Assembly (NCBI GenBank): GCA_029935135.1
Contig: JAOZKX010000085.1
Span: 1 to 7,637 of the forward strand
Source of the DNA: Desulfocapsa sp.
GTDB taxonomy: Bacteria > Desulfobacterota > Desulfobulbia > Desulfobulbales > Desulfocapsaceae
Direction of reading: 5' to 3'
DNA: 7,637 nt
Made by a program: the position numbers and the translations under genes. This document shows positions 1 to 7,003 of this stretch, piece after piece. Below the pieces are notes generated by a model. It was not told the origin of the DNA, did not search any database, and was given only the letters and a program-made list of their open reading frames with translations. The first letter of the stretch is position 1. Every line of letters begins with the position of its first letter.

Positions 1-1
1 C

Positions 2-703
2 GCCCTCCTTACCAGATACCTTCTCAACAAAAAGGAAACACCTTTTCTTCTGGTTGACGCAGATGCCAATGCCAACCTCAATGAACTGCTGGGACTTGAT
101 GTCAACCTGACCCTTGGCCAGATTCGCCAGGAGTTAAAGGGTGAGTTGCCGCCCAATGTAACCCGTGATCAGTTTATGGAGATGAAAATCCATCAGGCAC
201 TGATCGAAGAGATCGGCTATGACCTGCTCGTAATGGGTCAGCCGGATGGACCCGGCTGCTACTGTGCCGCCAATCAGTATCTTGCCATGACCATGGACAA
301 ACTCGCTTCCAATTATAAGTATATTATAGTTGACAACGAAGCCGGCATGGAACACCTCAGCCGTATGAATCTGCGTAGCATTGATTATCTACTGGTAACT
401 TCAGACCCATCTGCCCGTGGTCTGCTCACCGCCAGACGGATTGCAGAAATCACCAAACCGCTGGGACTGGAAATAAAAAACCAGTACTTACTCGTTAATC
501 GTGCTCCACAGCCAATCCCTCCTGCCCTGCAGGAAAAAATTGACGAAACAATCAGAGAGTCAGACATGGAACTTGGCGGAATTATCCCTTCAAGTGATGC
601 TCTCATCAATCAGGAACTCACCGGAGAATCCTATATTGAACTTGATGAATCAGCAGATGTAATCGCTACGGTAACATCAATTTTTGATACTATTTTCTCG
701 TAA
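2..703 (+). CDS. CooC-like maturation ATPase, 5' end missing
   Basis: This frame is open from the first bases of the window, so the gene is cut at its N-terminus; 233 codons remain of a family usually near 250. It is a deviant-Walker P-loop NTPase of the SIMIBI/MinD class, most like CooC, which uses ATP to help insert nickel into carbon monoxide dehydrogenase. The Walker A loop should lie just upstream of the window. Visible are VDADANANLNELLG (residues 18-31, the CooC version of the switch region), a Cys-X-Cys in GPGCYCA (Cys86 and Cys88 here, codons at 257 and 263) that matches the metal-binding, dimer-forming cysteines of CooC, and IIVDNEAGMEHLSR (from about residue 108), the second family motif. 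No signal peptide or membrane segment is seen in the part present. No CODH gene is in view, so the client enzyme is unknown; a related nickel- or redox-protein maturation role is possible. The TTG at 146 is an internal codon, not the start. Confidence 0.85.
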   Translation, partial: ALLTRYLLNKKETPFLLVDADANANLNELLGLDVNLTLGQIRQELKGELPPNVTRDQFMEMKIHQALIEEIGYDLLVMGQPDGPGCYCAANQYLAMTMDKLASNYKYIIVDNEAGMEHLSRMNLRSIDYLLVTSDPSARGLLTARRIAEITKPLGLEIKNQYLLVNRAPQPIPPALQEKIDETIRESDMELGGIIPSSDALINQELTGESYIELDESADVIATVTSIFDTIFS

Positions 704-771
704 AGGCTGCCCCTTTTATCCCTTTGGAAACTGATAATCCCATAGAAGCACTAGAGGTACCGGAAAACACC

Positions 772-1446
772 ATGATCGAGATGATCAAGGTGAGCCGGAC
801 CTATGTGCCAGACATCACCGCCCTCAGTGATATCTCTCTGACAGTCGACACCGGTGAAATGTTTTTTCTGATCGGCAGGTCCGGTGCAGGAAAGACAACT
901 CTTCTCAAGCTGATCTGTAATATGGAAGTCCCATCCAACGGACTTATTGAAGTTGCCGGATACAATATTAATAACTTGAAGGGAAAACGATTGGCTCATT
1001 TGCGCCAGAAGATCGGTGTTGCCTATCAGGACTTCAAACTCCTTGACGATCGTACAGTTGCCGAGAATGTTGCCATTGCCATGGAGGTTTCCTATAAAAA
1101 TCCCCAGGCCATCAGGCAAACTGTTCGCGATCTTTTAGAGCAGCTGCAGCTGACGGATAAGCATAATACCATCACCGGAGAACTCTCCCGTGGCGAGCAG
1201 CAGCGTGTGGCCCTTGCCAGAGCTGTAGCCAATTCACCACGCCTGATACTCGTTGATGAACCCACCGGCAACCTCGATGCCAACACCACCGAGCGGGTAA
1301 TGAACCTCCTCAATCGCCGCAACAAATCTGGAGCCACCATTGTTATAGCCACTCACGACCCCACCATCTACCAGAAGGGCAACCATAGAATTCTGGAGTT
1401 AAGAGACGGACAGATCCATTCTCTCACCAGGAGTAATGGATCATGA
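772..1446 (+). CDS. ftsE: cell division ATP-binding protein FtsE
   Basis: This is the cytoplasmic ATPase of the FtsEX complex, an ABC-type machine that does not transport but signals across the inner membrane to cell-wall hydrolase regulators at the septum. In the 224-residue form the Walker A is GRSGAGKT (about 35-42), the Q-loop is AYQDFKLLDDRTVAENVA (from about 84; the QDFKLL...RTV..NV string is typical of FtsE), the signature is LSRGEQQR (about 138-145), Walker B is LILVDEP (about 158-164) and the switch histidine is in IATHD. I chose the ATG at 772 because it gives a normal FtsE length (E. coli about 222) and the family-like opening MIEMIKVSRTY. An in-frame TTG at 724 would add 16 residues but has a poorly placed ribosome site. 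AGAGGT lies 13 nt before 772, so the initiation site is not strong either way. The stop overlaps the ftsX start (ATGA). The signature has Arg where Gly is usual (LSGGE). Confidence 0.95.
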   Translation: MIEMIKVSRTYVPDITALSDISLTVDTGEMFFLIGRSGAGKTTLLKLICNMEVPSNGLIEVAGYNINNLKGKRLAHLRQKIGVAYQDFKLLDDRTVAENVAIAMEVSYKNPQAIRQTVRDLLEQLQLTDKHNTITGELSRGEQQRVALARAVANSPRLILVDEPTGNLDANTTERVMNLLNRRNKSGATIVIATHDPTIYQKGNHRILELRDGQIHSLTRSNGS

Positions 1447-2330
1447 ATTTCTGGCTCGCTGTTTTTAGACAGGCTGGGCGCAACCTGCGTCAGACATGGG
1501 CATCTCAACTGATGACATTTCTCACCGTCAGTCTCTCTGTCCTGATCTTTGCCTTCTTTTACCTTGTCTACACCAATACAATCGGGGCCAGTGACCGCCT
1601 GAGTGAAGATATTCGCCTTATTGTTTACCTGGAGGAAGAACCGGGTACAGCCATGCAGGAACAGCTGCTTCGCAAGATTAACAATTTTGACAAGACGGAA
1701 GAGATCCGCTTTATCTCAAAAGCCGATGCCTATAAACGTTTTGCAGAGCAACTGGGTGATGATTCTGATGTACTGGCAGATATGCCCAAAGACTTCCTGC
1801 CCGCCTCCATCGAAGTTATCCCTTTAAAAGGCTTACGTGGTTTTAACCAGATAAAACTTTTTTCAGAATATCTGACACAGCTCCCCGGCAGTGAAAAGGT
1901 TCAGTACGGTCAGGAATGGATGGAACGGTTTTACTATTTCACCCAACTACTCACCATTGTCGTGCTCTTGAGCGGCACTCTCCTTATCCTTACCGCCACT
2001 TTTATGGTGGCCTATACCATTCGTCTCACCATTATGGGGCGTCATGACGAACTGGAACTGCTGAAACTGGTTGGGGCAACAAACAGTTACATCCGTACAC
2101 CTTTTCTCCTCGAGGGCATCCTTCAGGGTTTTATGGGATCAATCATTGGGCTTACTGCGCTTTATGCACTCTTTCGCTGGATCAGTATCCACTTTTCCGG
2201 TCCGGGCCTGCTCAACCTGTTTCATTTTACCTTTTTACAACCGATAATCGTCATATCTATTGTCTTTATATCTATTGGGCTTTGTACTCTAGGCAGTTTT
2301 ACTTCCATCCAGAAATTCCTTAAAATATAG
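1443..2330 (+). CDS. ftsX: cell division membrane protein FtsX
   Basis: This is the membrane half of FtsEX, 295 residues, a usual length. The layout is that of the FtsX/MacB fold: a short cytoplasmic N-terminus, TM1 at about 22-45, a periplasmic domain at about 46-165 that in other bacteria holds the docking site for EnvC-type activators, then three TM helices at about 168-192, 221-245 and 266-286. The conserved cytoplasmic stretch MGRHDELELLKLVGAT (198-213) is a strong family mark (compare R.E..I.KLVGAT) and lies in the loop expected to contact FtsE. The ATG overlaps the ftsE stop by four bases, so the two are very likely translationally coupled. The envC-like gene begins within about 12 nt of the stop, which fits one transcript and one functional complex. 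Confidence 0.95.
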   Translation: MNFWLAVFRQAGRNLRQTWASQLMTFLTVSLSVLIFAFFYLVYTNTIGASDRLSEDIRLIVYLEEEPGTAMQEQLLRKINNFDKTEEIRFISKADAYKRFAEQLGDDSDVLADMPKDFLPASIEVIPLKGLRGFNQIKLFSEYLTQLPGSEKVQYGQEWMERFYYFTQLLTIVVLLSGTLLILTATFMVAYTIRLTIMGRHDELELLKLVGATNSYIRTPFLLEGILQGFMGSIIGLTALYALFRWISIHFSGPGLLNLFHFTFLQPIIVISIVFISIGLCTLGSFTSIQKFLKI

Positions 2331-2342
2331 TTGCCACGGCAG

Positions 2343-3590
2343 ATGCTCTCTCGTTCTTTTTCACACACGCCACCCTTCAGAAGATCACGGTTCACTGCTC
2401 TACTTATCTTGCAGACACTCTTTCTCTTATTTTTTTCCAGCTCCATGGCTGGAGAAAAAATTGATTCGCCGGATCGTAAAGAACAAAAGAAAATCATTGC
2501 CTCTGAGATGCAGACCCATCGCATCAACATCAACAGAATGCAGGAGGGCATCCAGAGACAAATTGAACAGGCGGTCTCCTCCGAGGAACATGAGCAGAGT
2601 ATCCTGGTCGAACTTGAACAAATCGATACACTCTACCTCCAACAGCTTGCCAAAATAACGAATCTTGAAGAACTGGTGCAGAAGCAGCAGAAACAGATAC
2701 ACATTAAAGAGGAAGAAGAGCAAAAGGCCGAAGAAGAAAAATTAAAAGTGCAGCGACACCTGCAGGTGCGCATCAAATCATTCTATAAGATGGGTGAAAT
2801 TGGCTTGGCAAACATTGCTTTTTCTGCAGAAAGCCTGCCAAGACTGCTCATCTTTCGAGATTCCTTTTCCACCCTTCTTGACTATGACAAGGTTCTGATT
2901 AACCGCTTTCGCGACTCCATCACCGAACTGCAACAGTCCCACAATGCGCTCGTGCTGGAACAGGGGATACTTGATGATTTTATAGCTCAGGAAAAAATTG
3001 AGCAGGATCGAATTCAACAAATCAGAGATGACAAGGAAGATCTGCTGACCCAGATCAAGACCCAGACCAATCTCTACGAACAGGCAGTGAAAGAAATGGA
3101 AGGGGCTGCCGACCAGCTGGCTACATCTCTACAAGCCTTGAAGATACAGGACGGACTACTGGATCAGGGATTTCTCCTTGCTAAAGGTAAACACCCATCA
3201 CCCCTTGCCCACAAGGTCATTGCTCTCTACGGAGAGGAACGAATGAATCGACTGAATATCAAAAGCAAATCCACAGGAATCACCTTTGATGCCCCCGGAA
3301 CAAACAAGGTGCAGTCGATATATGAAGGAACAGTAAAATATGCCTCCTATCTTCGCGGCTATGGAAAAACAGTCATTATTGACCATGGACACCAGTTCCA
3401 CACAGTAACAGCACGAGTGGAAAAACTGCTGGTGGAAGAAGGGAACAAGGTCAAACAGGGAGAGATTATTGCATTGACTGGCGATACTGCAACGATCATG
3501 GATGACGGGGTGTACTTTGAGATTCGTCACGGTTCTGTTCCGGAAGACCCTCTCCTCTGGCTTGACCACAGCACACTTATTCTACCATGA
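2343..3590 (+). CDS. envC: EnvC-type murein hydrolase activator (degenerate M23/LytM)
   Basis: A secreted coiled-coil protein with a C-terminal LytM domain, 415 residues from the ATG at 2343. An in-frame TTG at 2331 abuts the ftsX stop but has no ribosome site. The N-terminus has a basic stretch (RRSR), a hydrophobic core (about residues 17-34) and a likely cleavage after SSSMA. Two long charged coiled-coil stretches follow (about 45-140 and 190-270), rich in Glu, Gln and Lys, as in EnvC. The LytM domain (about 300-410; DNA about 3243-3566) keeps the fold motifs GYGKTVIIDHG, VKQGEIIALTG and YFEIR, but the zinc ligands are absent: the usual HxGxD reads TGIT, the Y-A-H segment reads VTARV and the HLHFEIR segment reads GVYFEIR. 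It therefore should not cut peptidoglycan but activate amidases under FtsEX control, as E. coli EnvC does. Its position after ftsX supports this. The TGA overlaps the ATG of a short downstream frame. Confidence 0.88.
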   Translation: MLSRSFSHTPPFRRSRFTALLILQTLFLLFFSSSMAGEKIDSPDRKEQKKIIASEMQTHRININRMQEGIQRQIEQAVSSEEHEQSILVELEQIDTLYLQQLAKITNLEELVQKQQKQIHIKEEEEQKAEEEKLKVQRHLQVRIKSFYKMGEIGLANIAFSAESLPRLLIFRDSFSTLLDYDKVLINRFRDSITELQQSHNALVLEQGILDDFIAQEKIEQDRIQQIRDDKEDLLTQIKTQTNLYEQAVKEMEGAADQLATSLQALKIQDGLLDQGFLLAKGKHPSPLAHKVIALYGEERMNRLNIKSKSTGITFDAPGTNKVQSIYEGTVKYASYLRGYGKTVIIDHGHQFHTVTARVEKLLVEEGNKVKQGEIIALTGDTATIMDDGVYFEIRHGSVPEDPLLWLDHSTLILP

Positions 3591-3646
3591 CAATAAAGCA
3601 ATCAGCTTCAGCTCACCTCAACATATTCTTACTGGACACCCTGTGA
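3587..3646 (+). CDS. possible 19-codon minicistron between envC and ctpA
   Basis: An open frame encoding MTIKQSASAHLNIFLLDTL starts at an ATG that overlaps the envC stop (ATGA, 3587-3590) and ends at a TGA that overlaps the likely GTG start of ctpA (GTGA, 3643-3646). There is no ribosome site ahead of it, so any translation would come from ribosomes that have just finished envC. It bridges a 52-nt gap and could pass ribosomes on to ctpA, whose own ribosome site is weak. I recognise no protein family, and chance is a real alternative at this length. Confidence 0.25.
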   Translation: MTIKQSASAHLNIFLLDTL

Positions 3647-4983
3647 AAACCTACACACACCACGCCCTGTTTATTTTTTTTCTCTTCATAGGAATACCCG
3701 GTCTATCTCAGGCTGGAATTGAGCAGGAGCAGCAGGAAGCCACATACCGTCAACTTGAAATTTTCGCCAATGTTCTCTCCATTCTGGAAGAAAATTATGT
3801 GGAAGAAATTAATACCAACGAAACACTGGAAGGGGCAATCAGTGGCATGCTTTTTTCCCTTGACCCACACTCTTCCTATCTGACAGCTGAAGACTTTGAT
3901 GAACTACAGGATGAGAGTCGTGGCAGTTTTTCCGGGATTGGTATTGAAATCACCGTTCGTGATGGACTGTTAACCATTATCTCACCCATTGAGGGAACAC
4001 CTGCTGACAAAGCAGGGTTACAGGCAAAGGATCTTATTGTAAAAATAAATGGCGAAGAAACCAGAAAAATGGTGCCTATGGAGGCCATTAAAAAGTTACG
4101 AGGCGAAAAAGGGACTGAAGTAGAGGTCTCAATTTATCGTGATGACTGGCAGGAACTAAAAGACATTACCATTGTGCGTGACCTTATCCCCTTACAATCC
4201 ATCAAAGGACTCTTTTTAGAACCTGGTTTTGCCTATATCCGTATCACAAATTTTCAGGGACAGACTACCAGAGATCTAAAAAAAGAACTTGCCGATCTGC
4301 AAAAGCAGGCCCCCATTAAGGGTCTGATCCTGGATCTTCGTAATAATCCAGGAGGGTTGCTGGACCAGGCGGTATCTGTCTCAGATGTATTCCTTGAAGA
4401 AGGCCTGGTGGTTTACACAAAGGGGCGGCAGCCTGACCAGAACATGACTTTTCAGGCTCACGCCAATAACGGCAAGAATATGTACCCATTGGTTGTTTTG
4501 GTCAATGAAGGCTCAGCCAGTGCTTCTGAAATAGTTGCTGGTGCCATTCAGGATCACAAACGTGGCGTTATTGTAGGCACCCAGACCTTTGGTAAAGGCT
4601 CCGTGCAAACAATTCTCCCCATGCCAGATGGTGCAGGCCTGCGGTTAACAACAGCACGTTACTACACTCCAAACGGCAGATCGATTCAGGCAAAAGGAAT
4701 CACCCCCGATGTGGAGGTTCCACTTATCCCATATGTTAAAGAGAAAAAAGAGAAAAGACATCTACCGGATTTTGTTCGGGAAGCGGATCTGAAGAACCAC
4801 ATACTCGTAGAGCCAAACGATACAGAACCCTCGGAAGACACGGAGGCAATAACAAAAGAACAAAGAGCAACAAAAAAACGACTGCAGAGGGACAATCAGT
4901 TACGAAGTGGGCTCAATATTCTCAAAAGTCTGAATCTTTATACCGAATATAAAACAACAAAGACTGCGCCCCCTATTCAATAA
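3643..4983 (+). CDS. ctpA: C-terminal processing protease CtpA, S41 family with PDZ domain
   Basis: A periplasmic serine protease that recognises C-terminal tails and trims or degrades envelope proteins. The GTG at 3643 gives 446 residues and a clean signal peptide (short basic start, hydrophobic core ALFIFFLFIGIPG, cleavage near LSQA). The reading frame is open further upstream, but only inside envC. The domains are an N-terminal helical part (about 30-85), a PDZ domain with SFSGIGIEI and PADKAGLQAKDLIVKING (about 95-165), and the S41 catalytic core. The catalytic Ser is Ser293 in NEGSASASE, the general-base Lys is Lys318 in GTQTFGKGSVQ, and the Gln that follows is Gln322; the 25-residue Ser-Lys spacing matches the family. 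DLRNNPGGLLDQAV is another family hallmark. A Lys/Glu-rich tail (from about 364) ends the protein. It is the last gene of the ftsEX-envC unit, and its 3' end overlaps the convergent neighbour by 11 bp. Confidence 0.93.
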   Translation: MKTYTHHALFIFFLFIGIPGLSQAGIEQEQQEATYRQLEIFANVLSILEENYVEEINTNETLEGAISGMLFSLDPHSSYLTAEDFDELQDESRGSFSGIGIEITVRDGLLTIISPIEGTPADKAGLQAKDLIVKINGEETRKMVPMEAIKKLRGEKGTEVEVSIYRDDWQELKDITIVRDLIPLQSIKGLFLEPGFAYIRITNFQGQTTRDLKKELADLQKQAPIKGLILDLRNNPGGLLDQAVSVSDVFLEEGLVVYTKGRQPDQNMTFQAHANNGKNMYPLVVLVNEGSASASEIVAGAIQDHKRGVIVGTQTFGKGSVQTILPMPDGAGLRLTTARYYTPNGRSIQAKGITPDVEVPLIPYVKEKKEKRHLPDFVREADLKNHILVEPNDTEPSEDTEAITKEQRATKKRLQRDNQLRSGLNILKSLNLYTEYKTTKTAPPIQ

Positions 4984-5863
4984 TCCTTTTGATCTCAACT
5001 CGCTGATTTAATGACTTTTCACCAGTGAAGTTTTTATCTTCAATGGACTGCGTATCACCATACCACTTAATTTCAATACGTTTGGGATCTATCTGAAAAT
5101 TATCAACCAACTGGTCTCGAATGATCTCCGCCCGTTTCTTGGAGATATCCAGACTATCCGCTGAAGGTTCCACATGGACAGCAATCTCGAATCTGACATA
5201 ATCAAGAGCCGGATCAAGCATGCCCTGCCCGATTGCCACCAGCTGTCTCACAGCCACCGGTTGTAGATCAGTACTGTTTCCGACAAAGGCAATTTTATAC
5301 TGCAGCACAGGGCCTGTCAGAAGTAAATGGGTGGTTGTGGAAATTTTCCCTCGATGATCCATCACTGCTATAAATTCATTTACTGTGAGTATGTCACCCC
5401 TGAGGGCCTTTCTTTTCACATCCAGCCGCACCAGTTTACTTGAAGCACGATTGTTCTCCGGCATCAACTTGACGGCCTGGCTGTAATCAACAATCGCCTG
5501 ATCAAGCAGTCCCATATAGATGGCGATATCACCCATCCCCGCATAGGCTTTTCCCATCTTTGGATTGAGCTTCACAGCTTTCTGGTAATACGAAAGAGCC
5601 TTGTCGTACTTTCTAAACCGTTCAAGACTCAGCCCGTATTTAAAATTAATGGCAGGATCATTTGGACATTGAACAATGGCATCAGCGAGCATTGCCCGCT
5701 TCTTTTTAAGGCTTTTTTCCATCTTCATTGCTTTCTTGATTGCCATGCAATCAGCAGCGACAAGTGGCGTTGCCAGACAAAAACAGAGGAAAAGTGCAAG
5801 AAGCAGAGAGAGGAAACCTTTCTTTTTATCAGTTAACACACAATGGGGAATGCGATTCAACAT
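4973..5863 (-). CDS. secreted TPR protein with C-terminal OmpA-like domain
   Basis: A 296-residue envelope protein. The N-terminus is basic (TDKKKG) with a hydrophobic core (about 17-34) and a likely Sec cleavage near LVAA; no proper lipobox is seen. Residues 37-70 are Lys-rich with two cysteines (39 and 66) that could form a disulfide and may be a worn TPR. Two clear TPR repeats follow (about 71-104 with KYDKALSYYQKAVKLNP, and 105-138 with LLDQAIVDYSQAVKLMP). From about 188 to 294 lies an OmpA-like fold ending in NQRVEIKR. There the usual GHTD reads VHVE and the loop before SKKRAEIIRDQL is short, so peptidoglycan binding is uncertain although the Arg of KRA is kept. The start is well supported: AGGAAGG (5869-5875) sits 5 nt before the ATG. 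It converges on ctpA. A role as scaffold or protease adaptor at the cell wall is inference; no gene name is given. Confidence 0.82.
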   Translation of the reverse strand: MLNRIPHCVLTDKKKGFLSLLLALFLCFCLATPLVAADCMAIKKAMKMEKSLKKKRAMLADAIVQCPNDPAINFKYGLSLERFRKYDKALSYYQKAVKLNPKMGKAYAGMGDIAIYMGLLDQAIVDYSQAVKLMPENNRASSKLVRLDVKRKALRGDILTVNEFIAVMDHRGKISTTTHLLLTGPVLQYKIAFVGNSTDLQPVAVRQLVAIGQGMLDPALDYVRFEIAVHVEPSADSLDISKKRAEIIRDQLVDNFQIDPKRIEIKWYGDTQSIEDKNFTGEKSLNQRVEIKRIIE

Positions 5864-5868
5864 ACTTA

Positions 5869-5875
5869 CCTTCCT
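5869..5875 (-). promoter_or_regulatory. ribosome binding site of the TPR/OmpA-like gene
   Basis: On the minus strand AGGAAGG stands 5 nt before the ATG at 5863-5861. It is a strong Shine-Dalgarno match and fixes this start. Confidence 0.7.
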
Positions 5876-5948
5876 GTAGAATTCTCAGTGAATTATTCTT
5901 TTCTGACTGCAGATGAAACTCAGCCCGGACCAATACAACAAAATGACA

Positions 5949-6038
5949 TTACGGGATAAGTGGAACATGCACAATATCACCGCGAAGCAGCCTTTGCGAT
6001 ATAATCAAATACCACTTTATTGTAGCACAGCCCAACAT
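5949..6038 (-). pseudogene. possible remnant of a LysM-type gene end
   Basis: In the gap downstream of era a short minus-strand frame (29 codons from an ATG, open about five codons further up) contains IKWYLIISQRLLRGDIVHVP and ends three residues later. The pattern Trp..., then Leu-x-x-Gly-Asp-x-(Val/Leu)-x-(Val/Ile)-Pro, resembles the last half of a LysM domain (W-N-x-L...L-x-x-G-D-x-L-x-I-P), which binds peptidoglycan glycan chains. No first half (YxVxxGDTL) was found upstream, and no suitably spaced ribosome site precedes it; a GGAGG in the era 3' flank lies too far away. A decayed C-terminal fragment is the best reading. A chance frame is the alternative. Confidence 0.22.
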
Positions 6039-6079
6039 ACAATCCAAGAGTAGTTATTGAATGAATCCTCCGAACCCCC

Positions 6080-7003
6080 TTAAAATCCAAGCTCTTTGAG
6101 AAAACGATTATCTTTTGACCAGTTTTTTCTCACTTTCACCCACAATTTCAAAAGAACTTTCTGGCCAATCAATTTTTCAATATCTATTCTTGCAGCAGTT
6201 CCAATAGATTTCAATTTACTGCCCCCCTTACCAATAACAATCCCTTTCTGAGAGGCCCTCTCCAGGACAATGGATGCATGAATAGTCGTCATCTTTTTCA
6301 GGCTATCATCCTTAAATGATTCAATGGTCACCGCACAGGAGTAAGGAATTTCCTGACCGGTCTGGATAAAAACCTTTTCCCTGACGATTTCAGCAACTAG
6401 AAAACGCTCACTGGAGTCTGTAGGGATATCTTCCGGGAAATATCGTGGCCCCATTGGCATAAGCCCCAGTAGTTCCTCTAAGACCGACTCCGTCCCCTCA
6501 CCATTTAATGCAGATATTGGCAATACGGCATGAAAGGGATACAGTTCAAAATAGCGTTTCATCATGGGCAGAAGTTTTTCTTTTTCCAGCAAATCAACTT
6601 TATTTAAAATCAGAATAACTGGTGCCTGAACAGTTTTCATCTGTTCAAGCATCTCCTGGGACTTCTCCTGTTCCTGTTTAGGGGGAAGAGGAAGGGACAC
6701 ATCAATCAGATAGAGGACAGCATCAACATCACTCAAACTATCCATGGCAATCCGTACCATTTCAACATTTAATGGCTGACGTGCCTTATGCAGTCCAGGG
6801 GTGTCGAGAAGAACAATCTGATAGTCGTCACCATTCACCACCCCAAGGATTCGATTTCTGGTTGTCTGCGGTTTACTGCTGACAATGGAAATTTTCTGTC
6901 CGAGAAGATGATTCATAAGGGTAGATTTCCCGGCATTGGGTGGGCCAACAATGGCAACCATACCGGAACGAACCTTTTCAAATAAGAAATCCATTTCTTT
7001 CAA
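6080..7003 (-). CDS. era: GTPase Era
   Basis: Era is a conserved GTPase that binds the 3' end of 16S rRNA and assists 30S ribosome assembly, at the inner face of the membrane or in the cytoplasm. All marks are present in 307 residues: G1 GPPNAGKS (20-27), the switch region with KPQTTRNRI (44-52), G3 DTPG (67-70), G4 NKVD (134-137), G5 SAL (164-166) and the C-terminal KH RNA-binding domain with VIGKGG (256-261) and the closing LWVKVRKNW...LKELGF. The start is taken as TTG at 7003-7001 because AAGGAG (7011-7016) lies 7 nt before it; the in-frame ATG at 6994 is 16 nt away, too far. A short leader frame ends inside this start codon. No rnc or recO neighbour is seen here. It diverges from the ribonuclease gene. 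Confidence 0.95.
   Translation of the reverse strand: MKEMDFLFEKVRSGMVAIVGPPNAGKSTLMNHLLGQKISIVSSKPQTTRNRILGVVNGDDYQIVLLDTPGLHKARQPLNVEMVRIAMDSLSDVDAVLYLIDVSLPLPPKQEQEKSQEMLEQMKTVQAPVILILNKVDLLEKEKLLPMMKRYFELYPFHAVLPISALNGEGTESVLEELLGLMPMGPRYFPEDIPTDSSERFLVAEIVREKVFIQTGQEIPYSCAVTIESFKDDSLKKMTTIHASIVLERASQKGIVIGKGGSKLKSIGTAARIDIEKLIGQKVLLKLWVKVRKNWSKDNRFLKELGF

Larger units (their letters stand above)
5864..6079. other. gap between era and the TPR/OmpA-like gene
   Basis: This stretch must hold the promoter of the TPR/OmpA-like gene if it is not co-transcribed with era. I see no convincing -35/-10 pair and no intrinsic terminator after era. An imperfect hairpin at 5981-5998 (CGCGAAG, CAGC loop, CTTTGCG) lacks a T-run on either side. 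The gap also contains the LysM-like remnant and one CCCGTAATGT element resembling the repeat heads upstream of era. Confidence 0.4.

Noticed and set aside
724..771. TTG at 724 as ftsE start
   Set aside because: It adds 16 residues without family resemblance and its only ribosome-like site (AAAGG at 702-706) is 17 nt away; the ATG at 772 gives the normal FtsE length and opening.
751..1119. Minus-strand open frame inside ftsE
   Set aside because: It is a shadow of the well-supported ftsE gene, with no ribosome site and no recognisable protein features.
3502..3642. ATG at 3502 as ctpA start
   Set aside because: It lies deep inside envC and would put about 47 unrelated residues before a proper signal peptide that begins at the GTG at 3643.
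5981..5998. Hairpin CGCGAAG-CAGC-CTTTGCG as era terminator
   Set aside because: The stem has a G-U or A-C position depending on strand and no T-run follows on either strand.
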